The position numbers and the translations under genes were made by a program. Positions 29,215 to 36,615 of a stretch of DNA of 64,000 bases are shown one piece after another (position 1 is the stretch's first letter; the number at the start of each line of letters is the position of its first letter). The notes under the pieces are model-generated. The model ran no database searches and had not been told where the DNA came from. It saw nothing but the letters and a program-made list of their open reading frames with translations. The DNA lies in NCBI RefSeq assembly GCF_000153705.1, contig NZ_DS022272.1:3566432-3630431 (forward strand). The letters are read 5' to 3'. The stretch is from Fulvimarina pelagi HTCC2506 (GTDB lineage Bacteria; Pseudomonadota; Alphaproteobacteria; Rhizobiales; Rhizobiaceae).

Positions 29215-30129
29215 TCAGCAGCTGGCGCTCTTCTGCTCTTCGCCGAGCTTGCGGCGCACGGAATCGCTCATCTGCGGATAGCGGTCGGCGACTTCGCGGT
29301 AGGTGATGCAGGCCGTTTCTTGATTGCCGAGGGCGGCAAGCGACATGCCGAGCTTCAGCATCATGTCCGGGGCCTTGTCGGCCGCGGGATTGTCCTTCTG
29401 GGCGTTCAGGAATACCTCGGCCGCGTCGGCATAAAGCTGCTGCTGGAAGAGGCTTTCGCCAAGCCAGTACTGCGCGTCGGAAGCGTCAGCCGCGTCGGGA
29501 TAGGTCTGCACATATTGCCGGAACGACTGCTCCGCGCTCGCATAATCGCCTGCGAGGAGCTGGTCGTAGGCTTGATCGTAGACCGCGCTCGATCCGCCCG
29601 AAGGCGCCGCGACCGGCTGGTTCGGGGCGGCCGGTTGCGTGCTCTCGCCGCTTGCAGCCCCGTCGGCATCGCCGATGATCGCAGCGATGTCCTGATCCGA
29701 AAAGCCTTCAGCAGGCGTCTCTGCAGTGTCCGATCCAGCCGCCTCTCCGGCCGCTGGCGCTGGGTCGCTGCCGAGATCGCCGCGTTGGTCCGGTAAGCCG
29801 TCGCCCGAGCCTGCCGAGCCAGCCCCCTGTTCCAGTTCCTGGAAGCGGAAGTCGTTGTTCTCCTGAGCACGGCGCATGTCTTCCTGGGCCTGCAAGAGCT
29901 GGAAGGAGAGCTCCTCGACCCGGCCGTTCAGCCGGCGCACTTCGTCCTCCAGGCGCTGGATGCGTGAGAGGACGTCGCTGGTCTGCGCAAGCACGACCGG
30001 TGCCTCGCCGGCCCGAGTAAGCTCGACGGACTGTGGTGCGGCGGACATCGTGAAGGCCGAGGCTGTGATGGGCGCGGTGAAAAACGCTGCCGAAGCGAGA
30101 ACCGCAAAAAGGCTCGGACGGCGAAACAT
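29215..30129 (-). CDS. cpoB: Tol-Pal system protein CpoB (YbgF)
   Basis: 304 residues. A signal peptide (LFAVLASAAFFTAPITASAF) is followed by a coiled-coil trimerisation segment (residues about 50-95, VLSRIQRLEDEVRRLNGRVE). Then come a Gly/Ala/Pro-rich linker and C-terminal TPR repeats with YDQAYDQLLAGDYASAEQSF, QYWLGESLFQQQLYADAAEV and LKLGMSLAALGNQETACITY. CpoB links Tol-Pal with PBP1B activity in the periplasm. A GGAG Shine-Dalgarno precedes the ATG. Confidence 0.95.
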   Translation of the reverse strand: MFRRPSLFAVLASAAFFTAPITASAFTMSAAPQSVELTRAGEAPVVLAQTSDVLSRIQRLEDEVRRLNGRVEELSFQLLQAQEDMRRAQENNDFRFQELEQGAGSAGSGDGLPDQRGDLGSDPAPAAGEAAGSDTAETPAEGFSDQDIAAIIGDADGAASGESTQPAAPNQPVAAPSGGSSAVYDQAYDQLLAGDYASAEQSFRQYVQTYPDAADASDAQYWLGESLFQQQLYADAAEVFLNAQKDNPAADKAPDMMLKLGMSLAALGNQETACITYREVADRYPQMSDSVRRKLGEEQKSASC

Positions 30130-30506
30130 GGGTGGACTCCTTCAGATGGCTCGCATGAGATCTTCGCGCGGACGAAAGATCGTGCCTCGCTATTCTCTTT
30201 CTAGGACGGAGCCTTAGCAGTTCGACGGGAATCGAGCCAAATTCGGGCGAAGGAGGGTCAGGTGCCGTGCCGTGTACTGCTGCCATCCCAGTCACCGCTG
30301 GAAACAGCAGGCGACTTACCACTCAGCTAGGCAGGCTTCCGGTGAACCGACCGGCTTTGCGTGACCAGGCAATCCGCACTTCGCGTATAATCCGTAAGAG
30401 CTGCTGACCGCGATCTCGCTGATAGGGGCGGACGGAAGTCACCGGGCACCTGTTTGGCAGATCATCCCTTCAAACAGGGAGGACGTTTCGAAACCTGCCT
30501 GTAATA
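30130..30506 (-). other. Intergenic 377 bp between MarR-like gene and cpoB
   Basis: No credible gene is visible; the frames crossing it are extensions of cpoB shadows. Base composition is more AT-rich than the flanking tol genes. pal and cpoB are normally close together, so this stretch belongs to the inserted segment carrying the MarR-like gene. It presumably also holds a cpoB promoter, which I could not place with confidence. Confidence 0.5.
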
Positions 30507-30986
30507 TTATTGAGCCGTAGAGCGGCGTCCGAGATCTGCCGTAAACGGGAACTGGATGATCGTCAGCATTCGAATCAAGTCGGCTCTCTCCGACCGGCTC
30601 AGACCATTGAGCAGGGCAGAGTGGCTTTCTTGCACTGCGTGATAAAAGGCGTCGACCAGACGACCGGCGTTCGGTCCTAAGTGCAGGATCGATTTTCCTG
30701 CCATGATCTGAACCGTCAACACGTCTTCTCGTACGAACCGTTCGATCTCGAAGTTTACGGAGTCCACCCAAAGCCCCGCCATCTCCGAGATCTTTTCCGC
30801 CGAGATTCCATCGGTGCGGAATGTCTGCGCAAGCACCGTCAGTGCGACAAGGGTTAGTTCGTACCCGCGGTCCCGCATTCGGCGCTGAATGTCATGTCGG
30901 ACTCTACGGGCGATATCCGATACCAAGATTCCCAAGAGAGGACTGTTCTTCCGGTATGTCTGGCCCTGTTGCATCGTGTTCGTCAT
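30507..30986 (-). CDS. MarR-like winged-helix regulator
   Basis: 159 residues from ATG 30986; ATG 30974 and an upstream TTG at 31022 are alternatives, and none has a convincing Shine-Dalgarno. The layout is MarR-like: dimerisation helix ILVSDIARRVRHDIQRRMRD, helix-turn-helix region LTLVALTVLAQTFRTDGISA, SEMAGLWVDSVNFEIERFV, a wing with VLTVQIMAGKSILHLGPNAG, and the final helices LNGLSRSERADLIRMLTIIQ. The recognition helix is atypical. The gene is visibly less GC-rich than its neighbours and separates pal from cpoB, suggesting acquisition. Confidence 0.65.
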   Translation of the reverse strand: MTNTMQQGQTYRKNSPLLGILVSDIARRVRHDIQRRMRDRGYELTLVALTVLAQTFRTDGISAEKISEMAGLWVDSVNFEIERFVREDVLTVQIMAGKSILHLGPNAGRLVDAFYHAVQESHSALLNGLSRSERADLIRMLTIIQFPFTADLGRRSTAQ

Positions 30987-31092
30987 GTGGGTGAATAGGT
31001 GCAAGCTTTTGTTTGCTTGCAATAACCTCGTCTTCAGCCGGTGATGAAAACACCGCGATCAGAAGATCGATGGTCTCAAAATCATGTGCCAT
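30904..31092 (-). CDS. Possible 62-aa ORF overlapping the MarR-like gene start
   Basis: An ATG at 31092, with AAGG 7 nt upstream, opens a 62-codon frame. Its first 22 residues (AHDFETIDLLIAVFSSPAED) lie before the MarR-like gene, and the rest overlaps it in another frame. It is acidic, with no recognised domain. It may be a leader peptide coupling translation into the MarR frame, or chance. The call is weak. Confidence 0.2.
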   Translation of the reverse strand: MAHDFETIDLLIAVFSSPAEDEVIASKQKLAPIHPHDEHDATGPDIPEEQSSLGNLGIGYRP

Positions 31093-31435
31093 TGCAGGGC
31101 CTTAGGGATGTCGGAGAACTTTCGGACGACACTCAAATACCTATCACGACCGTGTGACATGCAACTGTGGCGGAAATTCGCTCGGTTCGTTTCATCACCT
31201 GACGATAGCGGTCTTCCCTTGCCCAAACTTTACTAAGAGTTGTAGATCTTTAGCGATAGAAGTTGATGGATCACGGCTATGGCGGTGGGTTGACCCCGCA
31301 AAACCGCTTGGGTTCCGCGTTTTGGCTTCGCGAGAACTAGGTTCTCGTCAGCGGTGCGACCATTTGTCGTTCGATGCGTTTTTTAAATCGCGAGACACCG
31401 GCGCGGCCTGTGTTCATGAACCAAAGGTTGTAGAA
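31093..31435. other. Intergenic 343 bp upstream of the MarR-like gene
   Basis: AT-richer than its surroundings and without a supported gene on either strand. It lies between the pal terminator and the MarR-like gene start, so it should contain the promoter of the latter. I see no repeat or tRNA signature. Confidence 0.5.
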
Positions 31436-31467
31436 ATTAAAACGGGCGCCTCCCGCGGGAGACGCCC
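31436..31467 (-). terminator. Intrinsic terminator after pal
   Basis: On the minus strand GGGCGTCTCCC and GGGAGGCGCCC (31444-31467) form an 11 bp stem with one G-U pair and a 2-nt centre, followed by GTTTTAATTT. It cleanly ends the tol-pal transcript before the MarR-like gene and cpoB. Confidence 0.85.
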
Positions 31468-31501
31468 AGAAGAACAATCGGATGCTGTCGAAGAGTTGTG
31501 T

Positions 31502-32032
31502 CTAGCTTCCCGCGCCGCTGAGCACCGTCACCGCGCGGCGGTTCTGGCTCCAGCAAGAAATGTTGTCGCAGACCGCGACCGGACGTTCCTTGCCGTAGGA
31601 GATCGTGCGCATGCGGCCGGCATTGACGCCGAGCTGGGCAAGGTAGTCGCGGGTGGCCGCGGCCCGGCGGGCGCCGAGGGCGAGGTTGTATTCGCGCGTA
31701 CCGCGTTCGTCCGAATGGCCTTCGACGGTGATCTGATATTGCGGATACTGGTTCAGCCATTGCGCCTGGCGCTGCAGCGTCTGCTGCGCGTCGGCGGTGA
31801 TTGCCGAGGAATCGGTCTCGAAGAAGATGCGGTCGCCGACACTCACCGTGAATTCCTGCGAGGAGCCGGGAGGTCCGCCAGCGCCACCCACGCCGTTCAT
31901 ACCCGCACCGGAAAGGCCGAGCCCGGCGGCGTTGTCCGGCAGGGCGTCCTGCCTATTTGCGCAGCCGGCGACCATCAGGCCGGCAAGGGCCAGAATCGCG
32001 AGGCGGCTGCTCAGATTGCGCGAGAGGCTCAT
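31502..32032 (-). CDS. pal: Peptidoglycan-associated lipoprotein Pal
   Basis: 176 residues from ATG 32032, which has AAGGAG 7 nt upstream; a TTG two codons earlier is less likely. Lipobox LMVAGC puts the acylated Cys at about residue 23. The OmpA-like domain includes FFETDSSAITADAQQTLQRQ, QYQITVEGHSDERGTREYNL and ALGARRAAATRDYLAQLGV, with the diaminopimelate-binding GHSDERG loop. It anchors the outer membrane to peptidoglycan and is the end point of TolB. Confidence 0.98.
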   Translation of the reverse strand: MSLSRNLSSRLAILALAGLMVAGCANRQDALPDNAAGLGLSGAGMNGVGGAGGPPGSSQEFTVSVGDRIFFETDSSAITADAQQTLQRQAQWLNQYPQYQITVEGHSDERGTREYNLALGARRAAATRDYLAQLGVNAGRMRTISYGKERPVAVCDNISCWSQNRRAVTVLSGAGS

Positions 32033-32304
32033 CGCCAACTCCTTCGAACGCTGTCGTTTCTCTTAACCGGAGGCTTACCGCGTTTTTGCTTAACGCCCCC
32101 TTAAAGCGGTCCGATTACGGGACCGGTTTCGCCCCTTGGTTAACGGCGACCAAACCATTGACAGGATTGGTTCTTGCCTCGCTGCCTAAGGCATCGCAAC
32201 CCGTTTCGAAAGGCAAAATTCATTGGGCGATTCGCGATGCCACCCGGCAACACCCAAGAGTTTAGTGCTTCCGGCCTTGCGCGGGCCTGACATGGCTTAG
32301 CGGA
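32033..32304 (-). other. Intergenic region upstream of pal
   Basis: Together with the tolB terminator this makes a 333 bp gap between pal and tolB. No gene is visible. It must carry an independent pal promoter, since tolB has its own strong terminator. No confident -35/-10 pair was assigned. Confidence 0.45.
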
Positions 32305-32339
32305 GAAAAATAAGGCCGGCGCCCCTCGACGCCGGCCTT
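32305..32339 (-). terminator. Intrinsic terminator after tolB
   Basis: On the minus strand AAGGCCGGCG (32339-32330) pairs with CGCCGGCCTT (32321-32312) around an 8-nt loop, followed by ATTTTTC. It is a strong GC-rich stem with a T-run, separating tolQRAB from pal. Confidence 0.85.
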
Positions 32340-32365
32340 CGAATTTTCCGATCGGAATAGGAGTG

Positions 32366-33691
32366 TCAGCCGAGAACTGGCGACCAAGCCGGATCGGAGG
32401 CGAACCCGTTTGTCGGCACCTTCTGCTCGTTGCGGCCCGAGAGATCGATCGACCAGAGCTCAGGTCCCCCGCCGCCGCGCTGGTCGCGGAAGAACATCAG
32501 GACGCGGCCGTTCGGTGCCCAGGTCGGACCCTCGTTGTGGTAGCCGGTCGTCAGGATCCGCTCGCCGGAACCGTCCGGCCGCATCACGCCGATCTGGAAC
32601 TGGCCGCCCGACTGCTTCGTGAAGGCGATCAGATCGCCGCGCGGCGACCAGACCGGTGTCGAATAGGAACCATCACCGAAGGAAATGCGCTGCTGGTTCG
32701 AGCCGTCCGCATTCATCGTGTAAAGCTGCTGGCGCCCGCCGCGATCGCTCTCAAAGACGATCCGCCCGCCGTCCGGCGAATAGGAGGGCGAAGTGTCGAT
32801 CGCCGCCGTGTTCGTCAGCCGCTGCGTGGCCCGCGAGCGCAGGTCCATGGCGTAGATGTTGGCGTTGCCGTCCTGCTGCAGGCTCATCACCACTTTCTGC
32901 CCGTCCGGCGAAAAGCGGGGCGAGAAGGTCATGCCAGGGAAGTTTCCGACGATCTCGCGCTGGCCGGTCTCGAGCTGCAGGAGATAGACCCGCGGCTCGC
33001 CGTTGCCGAAGGACATATACGTGATTTCCTGCCGGTTCGGCGAGAACCTTGGCGTCAGGACGAGGTCTTGGCCTTCGGTCAGATAGCGCAGGTTCGCGCC
33101 ATCCTGATCCATGATGGCGAGGCGTTTCACCCGGTTCGCCTTGTTGCCGCTCTCCGACACGAAGACGACGCGGCTGTCGAAATAGCCGTTCTCGCCAGTG
33201 ATCTGCTTGTAGACCGCGTCGGCGATGATGTGGGCGATGCGACGCCAGTCGTTCGGATCGGCGTAGAACTGCTGCCCGTCCATCTGCTGGCCCGCGAAGG
33301 TGTCCCACAGGCGGAATTCAACGCGCAGCCGACCGTCCGCTTCCCGCGCGACCCGGCCGACGACGAGCGCCTGCGCGTTGATGACCGTCCAGTCCTGGAA
33401 GCTCGGCGAGGTGTCCGGCGTCAGGCCCGTCTGGATGAAGGCGGCCTTGTCGATCGGCGCGAAGAGGCCTGAGCGCTTCAGATCCGCCTCGACGACGCTC
33501 GAGATCTGGGCACCGATGCCATCTTGCGACTGGAAGTCCGTGATCGCGATCGGCAGCGGCTCCACATTGCCGCCGGAAATGTCGATCGTCACCCGCGCCT
33601 GGGCGGTCCCCATTGCCATGAAGCAGGCCATGCCGAGCGTGACCAGCGCCGCGGAAAGTGTCCGCATGATGCTCGTCCGGGAGAAGTCCAT
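32366..33691 (-). CDS. tolB: Tol-Pal translocation protein TolB
   Basis: 441 residues with a signal peptide ([20 protein letters not shown]). The N-terminal TolB domain is followed by a six-bladed beta-propeller with repeated FSPDG-type blades ([80 protein letters not shown]). It is the periplasmic partner of Pal and TolA. Confidence 0.98.
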   Translation of the reverse strand: MDFSRTSIMRTLSAALVTLGMACFMAMGTAQARVTIDISGGNVEPLPIAITDFQSQDGIGAQISSVVEADLKRSGLFAPIDKAAFIQTGLTPDTSPSFQDWTVINAQALVVGRVAREADGRLRVEFRLWDTFAGQQMDGQQFYADPNDWRRIAHIIADAVYKQITGENGYFDSRVVFVSESGNKANRVKRLAIMDQDGANLRYLTEGQDLVLTPRFSPNRQEITYMSFGNGEPRVYLLQLETGQREIVGNFPGMTFSPRFSPDGQKVVMSLQQDGNANIYAMDLRSRATQRLTNTAAIDTSPSYSPDGGRIVFESDRGGRQQLYTMNADGSNQQRISFGDGSYSTPVWSPRGDLIAFTKQSGGQFQIGVMRPDGSGERILTTGYHNEGPTWAPNGRVLMFFRDQRGGGGPELWSIDLSGRNEQKVPTNGFASDPAWSPVLG

Positions 33692-33747
33692 TGTCGTCCT
33701 GTCCCTAAAAGTAGGTTGTCATGTTGGGCGCCCTTGTCGGCGCTTCG

Positions 33748-34833
33748 TCAGTAGCTGTCGCCCGGCCGGAAATTGAAGGTCAGCTCGGACCAGGCGTCGT
33801 AGGAATCCGCGGAAAGCTGGTAGCGTCCCGTTTGGGCACAAATGCGGACGGCGCGCACCGCACTGTCTTCATAAGCGCGGCGTGTTGCAGGATCGCCACC
33901 CGAGGCAGAGGCCCGCGGCAGCGTCTGCAACGTTCCGTCGCGTTCGAGCTCGAACGAGACCTCGATCACGATGCCTTCCGAGCCGAACGAACCGGAGGGC
34001 TCGTACCAACAATCCTTGGTCGCGCGGCGCAGGGCGTCGATCTCGCTGGTGCTCAACGTCGCGCCGGTCGTCTCGCGCCCGCCGAGAGCGGCCGTCTGCT
34101 GCTGGCGCTTGGCGCCGCCGCCGGCCGATTTCTCCTTGTTGAGGAGCGCGGCGATCTGGTCGGCGTCGAAGGCATTTTCCTCGGACTTTGTCTCGGCCGG
34201 CTTTTCCGGCTCCGGCGTTTCCTTGGGCTCCGGCCGCTTCGGCGGTTCCGGCTTGGCTTCCGCGACCTCAACCGGCTTCGGGCGCTCGGGCTTGTTTTGC
34301 GGGACCGGAACGTTCTGCGGCGGTGCAGGCGTCGGATCGGGTTCCTCGGCCGCCTGCTCGATCGCCTCGCTCACCGGATCGGGCGCGGGCGCCTCGGGCT
34401 CGCTTTCCGCTTCCTGCGGCTCGGGTTCCGGCTCAGGCTCCGGCATCGGCGCAGGCTCGGGGACCGCTTCCGGCTCTGGCACCGGATCAGGCAGGGCGGG
34501 TTCCGGCTGAGCTTCGGCAGCCGCCGTCTGGATCGTCTCGCGCGGCGCTGCACGCGGCGCCGGCGCGGAATCGAGATCGACAGTGTTCTCGCCGATGTTT
34601 TCCGCTTCCGGCACAGGCTGCGAAACGTCTTCCGTCGGCTCCGGCGCGCTCTCTTCGGCCATCGGCGCGTCCTCGGCGCCCTGAACCATCTGCGAAAACT
34701 CTTCCACCGAGACGATGTCGACCGGCAGGCTATCGTCCGCGATCGACATGGGTTCGGGTGCTGACAGGGCCCAGAGGCCCCAGGTCAGCACGACCCCGTG
34801 TACGAGTGCGGATGCGGTGAGCCCGGTCTTCAT
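33748..34833 (-). CDS. tolA: Cell envelope integrity protein TolA
   Basis: 361 residues. One N-terminal membrane helix (LTASALVHGVVLTWGLWALS) precedes a very long Pro/Glu-rich spacer (residues about 55-225, PEPEPEPEPQ repeats) instead of the Lys/Ala helix of enteric TolA. The C-terminal domain resembles TonB/TolA domain III (ALRRATKDCWYEPSGSFGSE, VEVSFELERDGTL-like, RAVRICAQTGRYQL). It transmits force from TolQR to TolB-Pal across the periplasm. Confidence 0.93.
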   Translation of the reverse strand: MKTGLTASALVHGVVLTWGLWALSAPEPMSIADDSLPVDIVSVEEFSQMVQGAEDAPMAEESAPEPTEDVSQPVPEAENIGENTVDLDSAPAPRAAPRETIQTAAAEAQPEPALPDPVPEPEAVPEPAPMPEPEPEPEPQEAESEPEAPAPDPVSEAIEQAAEEPDPTPAPPQNVPVPQNKPERPKPVEVAEAKPEPPKRPEPKETPEPEKPAETKSEENAFDADQIAALLNKEKSAGGGAKRQQQTAALGGRETTGATLSTSEIDALRRATKDCWYEPSGSFGSEGIVIEVSFELERDGTLQTLPRASASGGDPATRRAYEDSAVRAVRICAQTGRYQLSADSYDAWSELTFNFRPGDSY

Positions 34834-34903
34834 CGGTCCTTCTTCGTTTTGGAACCCATGGCGCGAGCGGGAAACCGGTTCCCGCCTGACCTCGCCATTT
34901 TCG

Positions 34904-35359
34904 TTAAGCGTTTCTCTCTTGATCGGTGACGAGACCGATATTGCGGAAGCCGGCGGCGGATATCCGCGCCATCACTTTCATGACCGTGCCGTAGTCGGCG
35001 GACTGATCGCCGCGCACAAAGATGCGCTCCTCGTAGCCCGCGCGCGCGATCGCCTGCAGCTTGGCCACGACCTCGTCGACCGGGATCTCGTTGTCGTTCA
35101 GGAAGACCGTCCCGCCCTGGTTCACCGAAATGGTGATCGGCTGTGTTTCCGAATTGATTGCCTTGGCCTGCGTCTCCGGCAGCTTGATCGGTACGCCGAC
35201 GGTCAGCATCGGCGCCGCCACCATGAAGATGATCAGGAGCACCAGCATCACGTCGACCATCGGCGTCACGTTGATTTCGCTCATCGGCGCACGGCGGCGT
35301 CCGCCCCGTCCGCGCCGGCGCGAACCGCCCGCACCCTGAGAACCTGTCGACATGCCCAT
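34904..35359 (-). CDS. tolR: Tol-Pal energising protein TolR
   Basis: 151 residues. ExbD/TolR family: INVTPMVDVMLVLLIIFMVA holds the single membrane helix with the key Asp (MVDVMLVLL). The C-terminal domain ends DYGTVMKVMARISAAGFRNI followed by GLVTD. A basic Gly/Arg-rich N-terminal tail (GSRRRGRGGRRRAPMSE) precedes it. It forms the proton channel with TolQ. Confidence 0.97.
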   Translation of the reverse strand: MGMSTGSQGAGGSRRRGRGGRRRAPMSEINVTPMVDVMLVLLIIFMVAAPMLTVGVPIKLPETQAKAINSETQPITISVNQGGTVFLNDNEIPVDEVVAKLQAIARAGYEERIFVRGDQSADYGTVMKVMARISAAGFRNIGLVTDQERNA

Positions 35360-35395
35360 GGAGGATCGCCTCTCGAAACCGAGAAATGAAGGAGG

Positions 35396-36121
35396 TTAGG
35401 CCGCGTTGCGCACGCTCTGCCGCTCGTCGATCTGTCGCGACAGGATCGAGGAGAACTCGTCGGCGAAGGATTCCATCCGCATGCCGATCTTGCCCGCGTC
35501 CGCTGTCAGCTTGTTGTAGGCGATGACAGCCGGAATCGCGGCGACGAGGCCGATGGCCGTTGCCAGGAGCGCCTCGGCGATACCCGGCGCGACGACTGCG
35601 AGCGAGGTTTGCTGCGAGCCGGCGATCGCCTGGAACGAGGTCATGATGCCGATGACGGTGCCGAAGAGGCCGACGAAGGGCGCGGCCGAACCGATGGTTG
35701 CGAGAAAGCCGAGCCGCGATTCGAGATGGTCCATCTCACGGGCCAGCGTCACGTCCATCGCTTTTTCGATGCGCTGCTGCAGCCCGATCGGCGAGCGCGC
35801 CCCTTTCTCGAAGCTCTTTTTCCACTCCCGCATGGCAGCGACAAAAACCGCACCCATGCCGGTAGGCTTTCGATCGACCAGCGTCTGATAGAGTTCCTCC
35901 AGCGAGCGGCCGGACCAGAACTGGTTCTCAAAATTGTTGAGCTGGCGGCGCATCGCCGCATAGCGCATCACCTTGTCGATGATGATCGCCCACGTCCAGA
36001 CGGAGGCCACGACGAGCCCGATCATGACGAGCTTGACGATCAATCCGGCCTGCCAGAAGAGGTCCCACATCGAGACCCCGCCCGCGTGGTTCAACCCTTC
36101 GGTGACGATACCTTCGCCCAT
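35396..36121 (-). CDS. tolQ: Tol-Pal energising protein TolQ
   Basis: 241 residues from ATG 36121; a TTG three codons upstream extends the frame slightly. MotA/TolQ/ExbB family: three membrane segments, with the conserved LGFLATIGSAAPFVGLFGTV followed by GIM and EALLATAIGLVAAIPAVIAY. The initiation site follows a GGGG-rich stretch. It opens the tolQRAB unit. ybgC, often upstream of tolQ, is not present. Confidence 0.96.
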   Translation of the reverse strand: MGEGIVTEGLNHAGGVSMWDLFWQAGLIVKLVMIGLVVASVWTWAIIIDKVMRYAAMRRQLNNFENQFWSGRSLEELYQTLVDRKPTGMGAVFVAAMREWKKSFEKGARSPIGLQQRIEKAMDVTLAREMDHLESRLGFLATIGSAAPFVGLFGTVIGIMTSFQAIAGSQQTSLAVVAPGIAEALLATAIGLVAAIPAVIAYNKLTADAGKIGMRMESFADEFSSILSRQIDERQSVRNAA

Positions 36122-36615
36122 AGTCCCCAATCACCCCTTGCCGGCGGCGCGTTTTCGCGTGTTGCGGGTGCCGTGTCCCGATCGGTCTGCGAGACCGTTC
36201 GCTCCTTCGGGATTATCCATGCTCTTTGTCAGAGCCGGACCGTTCTATCTTTCCCGCGAAATCATCCGGCCGGTTCCACCCCGATCCGACGCGAAAATGA
36301 CCGCTTGTCTCAAATGCCGTTCATCCACCCTGTCATTCCCTTATCGAAACGAATCCGGTGAAAGAATGGCGGTCGGCGCGATGCCGGCCGTTCCGGCATT
36401 ATGAAAGGCTTATGGTTAATGACCGGTTAGCGTCTGTCCATTGGACACAGATCAACTCTTCTGAATAACCTTTCTGTCGAGTGCCGCACTCTCTTCCAGG
36501 CGCCGGCCGTGCATCGCGAGGATGAAGCAGAATTGATCTGTGTCGGGGTCCCCCGCCGCCGGGCGCGTGGCTTCACATATTCCCACACCTTTGCGGCCGC
36601 CTAGTTGCGCGGACG
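36122..36615. other. Intergenic 494 bp between divergent tolQ and PBP gene
   Basis: This holds the divergent promoters for tolQRAB (minus) and the PBP gene (plus). A short perfect palindrome TGTCCA-T-TGGACA lies at 36435-36447. No gene is supported, and the only frames are shadows rich in Ser, Pro and Arg. No RNA gene was recognised. Confidence 0.45.

Noticed and set aside
32363-33472. 369-codon plus-strand frame over tolB
   Set aside because: Antisense shadow of tolB.
36435-36447. Palindrome TGTCCA-T-TGGACA upstream of the PBP gene
   Set aside because: Short and not clearly placed relative to a promoter; 13 bp palindromes are expected by chance in 64 kb.
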